Assembly (NCBI RefSeq): GCF_014651535.1
Contig: NZ_BMXB01000016.1
Location: 25,464 to 89,463 of the forward strand
Origin: Salinimicrobium marinum
GTDB lineage: Bacteria; Bacteroidota; Bacteroidia; Flavobacteriales; Flavobacteriaceae
Direction of reading: 5' to 3'
Length of the DNA: 64,000 bases
Position numbers and translations under genes: made by a program. This document shows, piece by piece, positions 16,524 to 24,776 of the stretch. The stretch's first letter is position 1; every line of letters begins with the position of its first letter. The notes under the pieces are model-generated. The model saw nothing but the letters and a program-made list of their open reading frames with translations, was not told where the DNA came from and did no database searches.

Positions 16524-17072
16524 GTGAGTTTGAAAAAGCTCATATCCCAGTGCAGGAAGCAAGATAGAAAGGCTCAGGAAAAAATTTATCGGGAATATTC
16601 CGGTAAATTTTTTACCCTCTGCCTTAAATATTCCGGCAATTATGAGCAGGCAAAAGACAACCTACAGGATGGCTTTATTAAAATATTTCAGAATATATCT
16701 CAATACTCCGGAAAAGGATCTTTCGAAGGCTGGATGACCCGGATTATAATCAATACTGCCTTAAAAAAATATCAGAAACAGGCGGTGTACCTCACCATTG
16801 ATGAAGAACAAATGGCAGAGCCCGAAGTAGAGATAGATGAAGAAATGCTTTCTGTTGATTTTTTGATAAAAATTGTCCAGGAACTTCCTGAACGTTACCG
16901 TATGGTTTTTAATTTATACACCATGGAGGATTATTCCCATAAGGAAATAGCGGAAATGCTAAATATTTCTGAAGGCACCTCTAAATCTAATTTAGCCAGA
17001 GCGCGATTAAAATTAAAAGAAAGGATCGAGGCTCTTAGAAGCAGCAAAATGGAGGAAGGCTATGGAAAATAA
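16524..17072 (+). CDS. ECF-type RNA polymerase sigma factor
   Basis: The 182-residue protein has sigma region 2 (YREYSGKFFTLCLKYSGN through DNLQDGFIKIFQNI, then GSFEGWMTRIIIN) and region 4 (LPERYRMVFNLYTMEDYSHKEIAEMLNISEGT), the normal ECF layout with no extra domain. It directs RNA polymerase to ECF promoters such as the one at 15933-15959. The start is a GTG at 16524, and no ATG is available nearby. It overlaps the anti-sigma gene by 11 nt, implying translational coupling. Confidence 0.92.
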   Translation: MSLKKLISQCRKQDRKAQEKIYREYSGKFFTLCLKYSGNYEQAKDNLQDGFIKIFQNISQYSGKGSFEGWMTRIIINTALKKYQKQAVYLTIDEEQMAEPEVEIDEEMLSVDFLIKIVQELPERYRMVFNLYTMEDYSHKEIAEMLNISEGTSKSNLARARLKLKERIEALRSSKMEEGYGK

Positions 17073-18324
17073 AAAGATAGGTGAAATTTACAGGAGAAAA
17101 CTCCATAATGTGGAGACTCCACCTCCCATTGATTCCTGGGATAATATTTCTGCTGCTCTTGATGAAAAAGAACGAAAAAGACGATTATTACCCTGGTGGT
17201 TCAAAGCTGCCGGAGTTGCAGCAGTCATGGCAATTCTGTTCACTCTTTTCCTGTTACCTTCGCAGGACCAGATAATTTCAGATTCTCCTTCATACTCAGT
17301 TTCCCGCGAAAATAAAACGTATAATTTCAATCCTGTTTCCAGGTATTATGAAGAAACCATGTTGAGGTCCTCAATTTTACTGGAGACGCTCATGTCAAAT
17401 TCCAGGGCGAATGCCCAAAATTTTAATACCTCACCTGGACTGGCAAACGAAAAGCAGGAGAGACTGGAAGAGCACGCCACACCTATCCATACAACCGGAG
17501 AAGAAATGGTTGCGGAAGATCTAATTGTCCATTCTCCAAACAACGCTATAATAGAAGAAAATACTGCTGATGCGGAATCCGAAAAAGATGACCGGAATGT
17601 TCCTGTAATGCCGGAATTAACAGATCTGGAAGAAAGTCTTGCAAACCAGGAATTTTCAGAAGAAGAAGAGGAGGAAAAAAAAGAGTCTCTTGCCAGGAGA
17701 TTTAGTATTTCAACCACTGCCGGTGCAGTCTATTATGACAACCTGGGAAGTGGAAATTCTGTTGATCCGCAATTTGCCAAAAACAGCCGGGGAGAGATAT
17801 CCATGGCTTATGGGGTGAATTTAGCGTATCAGATTTCAGAAAAAGTAAAAATCCGGACCGGAGTGAGTAAAGTGGAACTCAGCCGGAGTACACCCGATAT
17901 GAGTTATGCTTCTGCATTAAATTCTGATGCGATTGAATATGGTTCTGAAAATCTCGTTTCACCAGGATCTGGTAATCTTGACCAAAGCATGGGGTTCATA
18001 GAGATCCCGCTGGAGGTGGAGTACAATCTTATCAATAAAAAAGTAGGACTAAGTCTTATTGGTGGCGCGAGCACCCTGGTGCTGGATGAAAACATGAATT
18101 CCATAGATACGCCCGAGTCCAGGATAATCTTTGGGAAATCAAGAAATCTCAATAATGTTAGTTTTAGCACCAACATTGGTGTAGGACTTAACTATAATAT
18201 TTCTGAAGAATTTGAGCTACATCTTGAGCCAATGTTTAAATACCAGTTAAATACTTTTGAACATTCATCCGGAGTTAAACCTTATTTCTTCGGAATTTAT
18301 TCAGGGTTGAGTTTTAAATTCTGA
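17062..18324 (+). CDS. Dual membrane-spanning anti-sigma factor (Dma-like)
   Basis: This 420-residue protein has an unusual layout. A short cytoplasmic N-terminus (1-45, with PPPIDSWDNISAAL) is followed by one inner-membrane helix (46-66), a long polar, acidic periplasmic linker (about 67-215, including a Glu-rich run), and a C-terminal region (about 216-420) of alternating amphipathic strands ending in GLSFKF like an outer-membrane beta barrel. This matches the dual-membrane anti-sigma proteins described in Bacteroides, which sequester the partner ECF sigma and couple it to outer-membrane state. It overlaps the sigma gene. The C-terminal barrel assignment is from strand pattern and terminal Phe only. 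Confidence 0.78.
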   Translation: MENKKIGEIYRRKLHNVETPPPIDSWDNISAALDEKERKRRLLPWWFKAAGVAAVMAILFTLFLLPSQDQIISDSPSYSVSRENKTYNFNPVSRYYEETMLRSSILLETLMSNSRANAQNFNTSPGLANEKQERLEEHATPIHTTGEEMVAEDLIVHSPNNAIIEENTADAESEKDDRNVPVMPELTDLEESLANQEFSEEEEEEKKESLARRFSISTTAGAVYYDNLGSGNSVDPQFAKNSRGEISMAYGVNLAYQISEKVKIRTGVSKVELSRSTPDMSYASALNSDAIEYGSENLVSPGSGNLDQSMGFIEIPLEVEYNLINKKVGLSLIGGASTLVLDENMNSIDTPESRIIFGKSRNLNNVSFSTNIGVGLNYNISEEFELHLEPMFKYQLNTFEHSSGVKPYFFGIYSGLSFKF

Positions 18325-18406
18325 TAAATTTTTTTAAAAAGGGACAATTTAGAAAGCTCTTAAAGGATAGATAGATAGCTAAATATGTCTGAAGTTAAAG
18401 TAAAGA

Positions 18407-18790
18407 ATGTATACTTTTAAAAAAAACTATTTTTTTGTTACTGTTCTTCTGTTACTTATAGAAGTTTTTATAGCAATGTTTGTTCGTGACAGGTTTATAA
18501 GGCCATACGCAGGAGATTTTCTGGTAGTGATCCTTCTGTATAGTTTCCTGAAAAGCTTTTTAAAAATTTCTGTTTTAAATGCTGCTTTTTCGGTGCTTCT
18601 TTTTGCCTGCCTTGTAGAGGTATTACAGATACTGAATCTTGCAGATCTGCCATGGTTCGAGAATAGAAAGCTGGTTCTGGTCGTGCTGGGAAGCCATTTT
18701 GAGTGGTTGGATATGCTGGCTTATTCTTTGGGCATTATTGTTATTCTCGGAATTGAAAAATTCAGAAAAAATCCCAAACCTGTATTTTAA
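18407..18790 (+). CDS. DUF2809 family membrane protein
   Basis: This 127-residue inner-membrane protein has four predicted helices and the family-typical RPYAGDFLVVILLY segment. It has the usual length for DUF2809. Its function is unknown. It is separated from the anti-sigma gene by 82 nt and is convergent with the channel gene, whose stop lies 12 nt beyond. Confidence 0.82.
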   Translation: MYTFKKNYFFVTVLLLLIEVFIAMFVRDRFIRPYAGDFLVVILLYSFLKSFLKISVLNAAFSVLLFACLVEVLQILNLADLPWFENRKLVLVVLGSHFEWLDMLAYSLGIIVILGIEKFRKNPKPVF

Positions 18791-18801
18791 CTCTTCGATT
18801 G

Positions 18802-19869
18802 CTATTTATACTCCTGGATCAACTGATTCCATTCCATAGTTTTTAAGGTTCCTACCAGCACTGGATTTATAATTTCGACCAACGGAGAACCCTTAGGAAA
18901 GCTATAGCTGTAATAATCCCTCTTCAGGCTACGTTGAATTACTTCCAGTTCGTCTCCGGCGTTTATACGATCTATTTCATATCTTAAAATGGGCTGGTCA
19001 TAAACAAAAAGGGAAGTTTCATTGTTAAGCAAGCGCTGGATGCCTTCTTGTTCGTTCACCACTTTTTGACTTTGAATATTATATTGATCCAGTAACTCCT
19101 GTGCACTCGAATGCTCGACTGTTGCCACATCAAATCGGTTTAGGTCCTGTATCGAAGTTATTTCATCATTAATGTTCTGTACGGTCAAAGAAGATGCTAT
19201 CCCGGCGGTCAAACTGGAGATCATGATAATAGCCATGAACATCCAGATGAACCCTATAATTCGGCCTCCAAGGGTTTTCGGGGATTTGTCTCCATATCCA
19301 ACGGTAGTCATTGTGACTGCACTCCACCAGAAACCCTGAAAAATTCCCCGAGTCCCTTCTCCAAATTCTTCTTTATTTGCTTTGCGTTCAAAAAGCCATA
19401 CCAGTAAGCCAAAAATAAAGATCACTCCTATTAAAATGAGAATTGCCGAAATGAAATTCCAGCTAAACAAATTTGTTAGATATGTCCAGGTTTTGGAGCC
19501 CTGCTTTTGAGCGATTCCTGTATAGGAAATAAAATACGGCTGAGAAAAATCTATTTTTTTCATCCGTAAATCGGTCACGGTAATGGGATTTATACTAAAA
19601 TCTACTTCGTGATCTTCTACCGCCTGCAGGAGATCTGTTAAGGATGGGTAGACTTTAAATTCGTAGTCTCTTTCCAGTTCCTCATTTACCAGTTCCCAGG
19701 AAGAAATACTAAGTCCGGAGAGATTACCCGCTTCTTTTTTTACAAAAGGAGGTGTCGGCGTAATACCAATCAGGAGCCTGCCTGGTGGGTTTCTCAGGCT
19801 ATCCTGTGGAAATAGATTTCCGGAAGATAAACATAAAAAGGAAAGGGTTAATAGTATTAGTTTCTTCAT
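18802..19869 (-). CDS. GluR0-like ligand-gated potassium channel (prokaryotic ionotropic glutamate receptor)
   Basis: The 355-residue protein has a signal peptide (1-22). A periplasmic-binding-protein fold is split into S1 (about 31-128) and S2 (about 238-350) by a pore module: TM1 137-160, P-loop with TVGYGD at 189-194 and TM2 203-230. S1 holds ITVTDLRMKKIDFSQPY, where R102 matches the arginine that grips the amino-acid carboxylate in ionotropic glutamate receptors. TM2 contains SLTAGIASSLTV, reminiscent of the receptor gating motif SYTANLAAFLT. It should form a tetrameric inner-membrane K+ channel opened by a periplasmic ligand, probably an amino acid. It is a monocistronic minus-strand gene. 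Confidence 0.88.
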   Translation of the reverse strand: MKKLILLTLSFLCLSSGNLFPQDSLRNPPGRLLIGITPTPPFVKKEAGNLSGLSISSWELVNEELERDYEFKVYPSLTDLLQAVEDHEVDFSINPITVTDLRMKKIDFSQPYFISYTGIAQKQGSKTWTYLTNLFSWNFISAILILIGVIFIFGLLVWLFERKANKEEFGEGTRGIFQGFWWSAVTMTTVGYGDKSPKTLGGRIIGFIWMFMAIIMISSLTAGIASSLTVQNINDEITSIQDLNRFDVATVEHSSAQELLDQYNIQSQKVVNEQEGIQRLLNNETSLFVYDQPILRYEIDRINAGDELEVIQRSLKRDYYSYSFPKGSPLVEIINPVLVGTLKTMEWNQLIQEYK

Positions 19870-20192
19870 CTATGAAATGTTGGATCAATGTTGTCAAACC
19901 TAAGAAAAATTTCTTCCAGCCCCGAAAGGATTGCCAAATCTTTCAAAAGGGTTCTTTAGGGGATATATTGGTGGGTTAATCAGTTTTTAAGAAAGTCATA
20001 ATAAGAAATACCACACAATTTTTGCGTAAATTTGTAAGTAATTTCTTTTATTGGGACAGAAGTTAAACCAAACAGTATCTTTATTCTTTTTTAGATAAAG
20101 TATTAGGTACTAAATAATTAATGACTGCGTTTAGCCAGGGCCACCTTTTTTGGCTGTTATAGATAGATAGAAGGGTGGAGTTTGTGTAAGAT
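19870..20192. other. Intergenic region with possible promoter
   Basis: No gene is supported. TAAATTTG at 20027-20034 fits the Bacteroidota -7 consensus on the plus strand, but no TTTG lies at the usual spacing upstream. It would give the next gene a leader of about 150 nt. Confidence 0.4.
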
Positions 20193-20465
20193 ATGAAGAA
20201 TAGAGTAGAAACACTTTTTTTATTTACTGCTTTTTGCTTTTTCACCCTTTTTTCCGTTGGGCAGGAGAGATTTAATCCACCCCCGCCAGATGGTACTTAC
20301 ATGTCTCATGAAACCCAGGGTTGTGGTGATCTCGATGATTCCGGTACAGATCCTGTTGTGCCTCCCGGTTTATGTATGCCAATCAATGATTACCTGATTC
20401 CCTTATTGATCGCCGGAATTCTTTTAGGTGCTTATAAAGTCCATAGAATAGAGGTGGCAAAATAA
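20193..20465 (+). CDS. Small PID-CTERM-like protein
   Basis: This 90-residue protein has an N-terminal signal peptide (ending SVGQ), a short proline-rich, cysteine-containing mature part and a C-terminal tripartite tail: PINDY, a hydrophobic helix LIPLLIAGILLGAYK and basic residues. This tail matches the PID-CTERM sorting signal of marine Bacteroidota, recognised by exosortase-like machinery. Most of the mature protein is only about 35 residues with two cysteines, so it may be a tiny surface peptide or a relic of a larger protein. No function can be assigned. It is convergent with ribE. Confidence 0.7.
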   Translation: MKNRVETLFLFTAFCFFTLFSVGQERFNPPPPDGTYMSHETQGCGDLDDSGTDPVVPPGLCMPINDYLIPLLIAGILLGAYKVHRIEVAK

Positions 20466-20476
20466 TTGGCCTTTGG

Positions 20477-21067
20477 TTATTTCCCCAGTTTCTTTAACCG
20501 CTGCACATATTTCCCGATTACATCAAATTCTAAATTCACCGTATCTCCTGTTTTTAGCAGTTTAAATGTGGTGTGTTCCAGGGTGTAAGGAATAATAGCT
20601 ACACTAAACTCATTTTTACCTGAATTTACTACTGTTAAACTTACTCCGTTTACGGTAATTGAACCCTTTTCAATGGTAATATTTTCGGAAGATTCAACAT
20701 AAGAAAAGGTGAAATAGGTGCTTCCTTCCAGTTCTTCAATATGTGAACAAACAGCCGTATGATCCACATGCCCCTGTACAATATGTCCGTCCAGTCTTGC
20801 TCCCAGCTTCATTCCTCTTTCAAGATTAATAATGCTTCCAGTACTCAGTTCCTTAAGGTTTGTTTTGTCCAGAGTTTCTTTTATAGCGGTAACAGTGTAA
20901 TAGGGACTATCAATAGCAACCACTGTTAGGCATACACCATTATGGGCTATACTTTGATCCACCTTCAATTCAGGAGTCATTTTTGCCTTTACTCTAATAT
21001 TCAGGTTGTCGGCTGTTGTTTTTAGCTCTGCAATTTCCCCCAGTTCTTCAATGATACCTGTGAACAT
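20477..21067 (-). CDS. ribE: Riboflavin synthase alpha chain
   Basis: The 196-residue protein starts MFTGIIEELG, the conserved N-terminus of riboflavin synthase, and shows the internal duplication of the two lumazine-binding barrels (VCLTVVAID in the first, VSLTVVNSG in the second, with GHIVQGHVD between). It converts two 6,7-dimethyl-8-ribityllumazine molecules to riboflavin in the cytoplasm. The frame is open further upstream, but ATG 21067 is the real start because extension would run into the divergent pdxA gene and lacks conservation. The gene is divergent from pdxA with a 61-bp shared promoter region. Confidence 0.95.
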   Translation of the reverse strand: MFTGIIEELGEIAELKTTADNLNIRVKAKMTPELKVDQSIAHNGVCLTVVAIDSPYYTVTAIKETLDKTNLKELSTGSIINLERGMKLGARLDGHIVQGHVDHTAVCSHIEELEGSTYFTFSYVESSENITIEKGSITVNGVSLTVVNSGKNEFSVAIIPYTLEHTTFKLLKTGDTVNLEFDVIGKYVQRLKKLGK

Positions 21068-21128
21068 ATTTACTATTATATTAATTACCTTTGCCTGTAA
21101 AATTAACAATAAAAACGGGGAACGAATT

Positions 21129-22184
21129 ATGAAGTCAGCCGAAAAAATAAAATTAGGAGTCAGTATTGGAGATCTTAATGGGATAGGGAGTGAAATAGCC
21201 TTAAAGACATTTGAAGATCCAAGGATGCTTGATTTCTGTACCCCTGTTATTTTCGCTTCAGCAAAGACTATTTCCTTTCTGAATAAGAGGTTTAAATTTG
21301 ATATCAAGTTTCAGGGGGTGGAAGATGCTTCCCAGGCCATTGAAGGAAAAGTCAATGTGGTAAATGTATGGAAGGAAACAGTGCCTATCAATTTCGGAGA
21401 AGAGGATAAAGTAGCCGGTGAATATTCTTTTAAATCTCTGGAAGCTGCGACAAAAGCATTGAAGGAAGATCATATAGATGTGCTGGTGACCGCACCAATC
21501 AATAAACATAATATTCAGTCCGAAAATTTTAATTTTCCCGGACATACAGATTATCTGGCAAAAGAACTTGAAGGTGATAGTCTCATGTTTATGATCACTC
21601 CTGAAGCAGCCGGATTAAAAGTAGGCTTACTTACAGATCATGTTGCGGTGAAAGATGTGGCTGCAGCCATTACTCCTGAATTGATTGAAAAAAAGATAAA
21701 TATAATCTATAAGACTCTACAGCAGGATTTCAGGGTTCAGCAACCAAAAATAGCAGTTTTAGGAATTAATCCACATAGCGGAGATAATGGTGTCATTGGA
21801 AAGGAAGATGAAGAAGTGCTGAAACCGACACTTGAAAATATCAGAAACAACGGAAAGATGGTTTTTGGACCTTATTCTGCCGATAGCTTTTTTGGCTCCG
21901 GAAATTATAAAAATTTTGATGCCGTTGTCGCGGCCTATCATGACCAGGGGCTTATTCCATTTAAAACCCTATCTTTTGGCAACGGAGTGAATTTCACTGC
22001 CGGACTTAAAAAAGTGCGTACTTCCCCAGATCATGGTACGGCTTATGAAATAGCAGGGAAAAACAAAGCCGATCACCATTCATTCAAAGAGGCGGTGTTT
22101 AAAGCAATTGATATTTACAGAAACAGGATGGAGTATATGGAACTTACCAAAGATGTCCTTAAAAAGCAGGGAAAAAAGATATAA
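21129..22184 (+). CDS. pdxA: 4-hydroxythreonine-4-phosphate dehydrogenase
   Basis: The 351-residue protein has normal PdxA length. It begins at KIKLGVSIGDLNGIGSEI and carries TAPINKHNI, the metal-binding segment FPGHTDYLA and the C-terminal AAYHDQGLIPFK and RTSPDHGTAYEIAG motifs. It oxidises 4-phosphohydroxy-L-threonine in the DXP-dependent pyridoxal phosphate pathway. ATG 21129 is chosen. An upstream in-frame start would overlap ribE on the other strand. It lies directly upstream of the yceD-rpmF-fabH lipid cluster, a common Bacteroidota arrangement. Confidence 0.95.
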   Translation: MKSAEKIKLGVSIGDLNGIGSEIALKTFEDPRMLDFCTPVIFASAKTISFLNKRFKFDIKFQGVEDASQAIEGKVNVVNVWKETVPINFGEEDKVAGEYSFKSLEAATKALKEDHIDVLVTAPINKHNIQSENFNFPGHTDYLAKELEGDSLMFMITPEAAGLKVGLLTDHVAVKDVAAAITPELIEKKINIIYKTLQQDFRVQQPKIAVLGINPHSGDNGVIGKEDEEVLKPTLENIRNNGKMVFGPYSADSFFGSGNYKNFDAVVAAYHDQGLIPFKTLSFGNGVNFTAGLKKVRTSPDHGTAYEIAGKNKADHHSFKEAVFKAIDIYRNRMEYMELTKDVLKKQGKKI

Positions 22185-22227
22185 ACATAATTTTGTTTAT
22201 AAAGAAGTCCCAATTAATTAATTTTTA

Positions 22228-22235
22228 TATCTTTG
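22228..22235 (+). promoter_or_regulatory. Bacteroidota -7 element for the yceD-rpmF operon
   Basis: TATCTTTG is an exact match to TAnnTTTG. It implies transcription from about 22242 and therefore translation from ATG 22281 rather than from the in-frame TTG at 22233. No clear -33 TTTG is seen. Confidence 0.6.
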
Positions 22236-22280
22236 CACCCGCCTTATCCCAAGGGAAAGGCACTCGAAACTGATGATGAA

Positions 22281-22817
22281 ATGAGGAATTTAAAGGAGTT
22301 TACAATCCCTTTTGTAGGACTGAAACAGGGAAAGCACGGGTTTGAGTACAGTATTGACAATAAGTTCTTTGAACATTTTGATTACGATGAATTTAATAGT
22401 TCAGACCTAAAGATCGACCTTATCCTGGATAAGAAGTCGACCATGATGGAATTAACATTTAAAGCATCGGGAACGGTAAACATTTTTTGTGATCTTACCA
22501 ATGAGCCTTACGACCAGCCAATTGACAGTGAATTATTTTTGGTAGTAAAGTTCGGGCCGGAGTACAATGATGATAACGAGGATCTGTTAATTCTTCCGCA
22601 TGGAGAATTTGAAGTAAATGTACAACAGTATATTTATGAGTTGATCGTTTTAGCCGTACCTTCAAAAAGAGTTCACCCGGGAGTTATAGACGGGTCATTA
22701 AGATCTGAAGTACTGGAAAAACTTGAGGAGTTAAGTCCAAAACAAAAAGAAGTAATAGAAGAAGAGGATATTGATCCTCGATGGAACAAATTAAAGAATT
22801 TATTAAACGATAAATAA
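22281..22817 (+). CDS. DUF177 (YceD-like) protein
   Basis: This 178-residue acidic protein belongs to the DUF177/YceD family, which is nearly always encoded just before rpmF and is thought to act in 23S rRNA processing or ribosome assembly. Family features include the two-part fold with TFKASGTVNIFCDLTNEPYD and EFEVNVQQYIYELIVLAVP, and the C-terminal IDPRWNKLKNLL. The usual zinc-type CxxC of some YceD proteins is reduced to a single Cys (FCDLT). ATG 22281 is preferred because the -7 element sits at 22228-22235. rpmF follows after 9 nt. Confidence 0.9.
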   Translation: MRNLKEFTIPFVGLKQGKHGFEYSIDNKFFEHFDYDEFNSSDLKIDLILDKKSTMMELTFKASGTVNIFCDLTNEPYDQPIDSELFLVVKFGPEYNDDNEDLLILPHGEFEVNVQQYIYELIVLAVPSKRVHPGVIDGSLRSEVLEKLEELSPKQKEVIEEEDIDPRWNKLKNLLNDK

Positions 22818-22826
22818 TACGCAGCC

Positions 22827-23024
22827 ATGGCACATCCTAAGAGAAAAATCTCCAAAACGAGAAGAGATAAGAGAAGAACACATTATAAAGCATCTGTTCC
22901 TCAAATTGCTACAGATCCTACAACAGGAGAAGCACATTTGTATCACAGAGCTCACTGGCATGAAGGTAAATTATATTACCGTGGGCAGGTTTTAATTGAT
23001 AATACTGAAGAAGTAGAGGCTTAA
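22827..23024 (+). CDS. rpmF: 50S ribosomal protein L32, zinc-free form
   Basis: The 65-residue protein starts [17 protein letters not shown], the standard L32 N-terminus, and continues with THYK and HLYHRAHW. The four cysteines that bind zinc in many L32 proteins are absent, and the protein contains no cysteine at all, so this is the zinc-independent type. It is part of the large ribosomal subunit. It follows yceD by 9 nt and is closed by a strong terminator. Confidence 0.96.
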   Translation: MAHPKRKISKTRRDKRRTHYKASVPQIATDPTTGEAHLYHRAHWHEGKLYYRGQVLIDNTEEVEA

Positions 23025-23048
23025 TTTTCAGAGCTTTGAAATTTAGAC

Positions 23049-23075
23049 AAACTCTCACATTGTGAGAGTTTTTTG
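23049..23075 (+). terminator. Intrinsic terminator after rpmF
   Basis: AACTCTCACA and TGTGAGAGTT are perfect complements around a minimal loop, followed by six T. Confidence 0.85.
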
Positions 23076-23193
23076 TTTTAAGTTGAAAAAGTGCTAAAAA
23101 CACCTTAATTTGCACCGCTGTATAAAGAACATTTAGTACATTCCTGATATACAGGTATGTTTAATTTTTTGTACCGGGCATAAAATCATTTTT

Positions 23194-24189
23194 ATGAGTA
23201 AAATCACGGCAGCAATCACCGCTGTAGGCGCATATGTACCCGACTTTGTGTTGTCCAATAAGGTTTTGGAAACGATGGTTGATACTAATGATGAATGGAT
23301 TACTTCTAGAACCGGAATTAAGGAGCGCCGACTATTAAAAGATCCCGATAAAGGAACTTCTTACCTCGCCATAAATGCCGCAAAAGATCTTATAGCTAAA
23401 TCTGGTCTGGACCCTAAAGAGATAGACCTGGTGGTCGTTGCTACTGCAACACCCGATCTTCCTGTCGCTTCAACAGCAGTTTATGTAGCAACAGAAATTG
23501 GGGCAACCAATGCCTTTGCGTATGATCTACAGGCAGCATGTTCAGGATTTTTATATGGAATGTCTACTGCGGCTGCTTATATAGAATCTGGCAGGTATAA
23601 AAAGGTGCTCGTCATTGGCGCAGATAAAATGTCGTCAATTATTGACTATACAGATCGTACTACCTGTATAATTTTTGGAGACGGTGCGGGAGCAGCTCTC
23701 TTTGAACCAAATCATGAAGGATTTGGGCTGCAGGATGAAATGCTAAGAAGTGATGGCCAGGGAAGAGAATTCCTGAAAATTGATGCCGGTGGCTCTATTT
23801 TACCAGCTTCAGCTCAAACAGTAGCCGATAGAAAGCATTTTGTACACCAGGATGGAAAGACAGTATTCAAATTTGCTGTTTCGAACATGGCAGACATTAG
23901 TGCCGAGATCATGGAGCGCAATTCCCTTACCAACGAAGATGTTGACTGGTTAGTGCCGCATCAGGCAAATATGCGTATCATTGATGCCACAGCAAATAGA
24001 ATGAAACTTGACGACTCAAAAGTTCTTAAGAATATTCAGCGATACGGAAATACCACTTCAGCAACACTTCCGTTGTTATTGAGTGATTTTGAAAAGCAAC
24101 TGAAAAAAGGAGATAACTTAATTTTTGCTTCATTTGGAGGAGGTTTCACCTGGGGATCTATCTATTTGAAATGGGCATACAATTCTTAA
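23194..24189 (+). CDS. fabH: Beta-ketoacyl-ACP synthase III
   Basis: The 331-residue protein has the FabH catalytic triad: C116 in AACSGFLYG, H256 in VPHQANMRI and N286 in YGNTTSA. It condenses acetyl-CoA with malonyl-ACP to start fatty-acid synthesis in the cytoplasm. Its neighbours rpmF before and accB/accC after form the usual lipid-initiation cluster. A terminator upstream suggests that it has its own promoter in the 118-nt gap. Confidence 0.96.
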   Translation: MSKITAAITAVGAYVPDFVLSNKVLETMVDTNDEWITSRTGIKERRLLKDPDKGTSYLAINAAKDLIAKSGLDPKEIDLVVVATATPDLPVASTAVYVATEIGATNAFAYDLQAACSGFLYGMSTAAAYIESGRYKKVLVIGADKMSSIIDYTDRTTCIIFGDGAGAALFEPNHEGFGLQDEMLRSDGQGREFLKIDAGGSILPASAQTVADRKHFVHQDGKTVFKFAVSNMADISAEIMERNSLTNEDVDWLVPHQANMRIIDATANRMKLDDSKVLKNIQRYGNTTSATLPLLLSDFEKQLKKGDNLIFASFGGGFTWGSIYLKWAYNS

Positions 24190-24220
24190 AACAAAAAACC
24201 CAACACTTTAATTCAATATT

Positions 24221-24721
24221 ATGGATTTAAAAGAAATTCAGAATTTAATCAAATTCGTAGCAAAATCTGGGGCCAGTGAGGTCAAACTGGAGATGGATGA
24301 TATCAAAATCACCATCAAAACAGGATCTGACGAGAACCGGGAAACTACCATTGTACAACAGGTACCAATGGGAGGAATGCAACAGCAACCACAAATGCAG
24401 CAACAGCCCGCCTCACAAGCACCTCAGACTGAAGCTCCATCTTCTGGTGAAAAAGATTCAGCTGCTCAGGATGATTCTAAATACATCACTGTAAAATCTC
24501 CTATCATCGGAACTTTTTATCGTAAACCATCACCAGATAAAGGTCCGTTTGTAGAAGTAGGAACTTCTATTAAAGAAGGAGATGTTCTTTGTGTGATCGA
24601 AGCAATGAAACTTTTCAATGAGATAGAGAGTGAAGTTTCAGGAAAAATAGTAAAAGTATTGGTAGACGATTCTTCTCCTGTAGAATTTGATCAGCCGTTA
24701 TTTTTAGTAGATCCATCTTAA
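24221..24721 (+). CDS. accB: Biotin carboxyl carrier protein of acetyl-CoA carboxylase
   Basis: The 166-residue protein has an N-terminal domain, a Gln/Met/Pro-rich flexible linker (about 48-82) and a C-terminal biotinyl domain whose EAMKL motif carries the biotinylated K130. It shuttles CO2 between biotin carboxylase and the carboxyltransferase. It lies 31 nt after fabH and 55 nt before accC, in one operon. Confidence 0.96.
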   Translation: MDLKEIQNLIKFVAKSGASEVKLEMDDIKITIKTGSDENRETTIVQQVPMGGMQQQPQMQQQPASQAPQTEAPSSGEKDSAAQDDSKYITVKSPIIGTFYRKPSPDKGPFVEVGTSIKEGDVLCVIEAMKLFNEIESEVSGKIVKVLVDDSSPVEFDQPLFLVDPS

Positions 24722-24776
24722 AAATAATACCATCGCCAGATGAGGTTGTCAACCCGTCTGCATAAAAAATAAAGGT

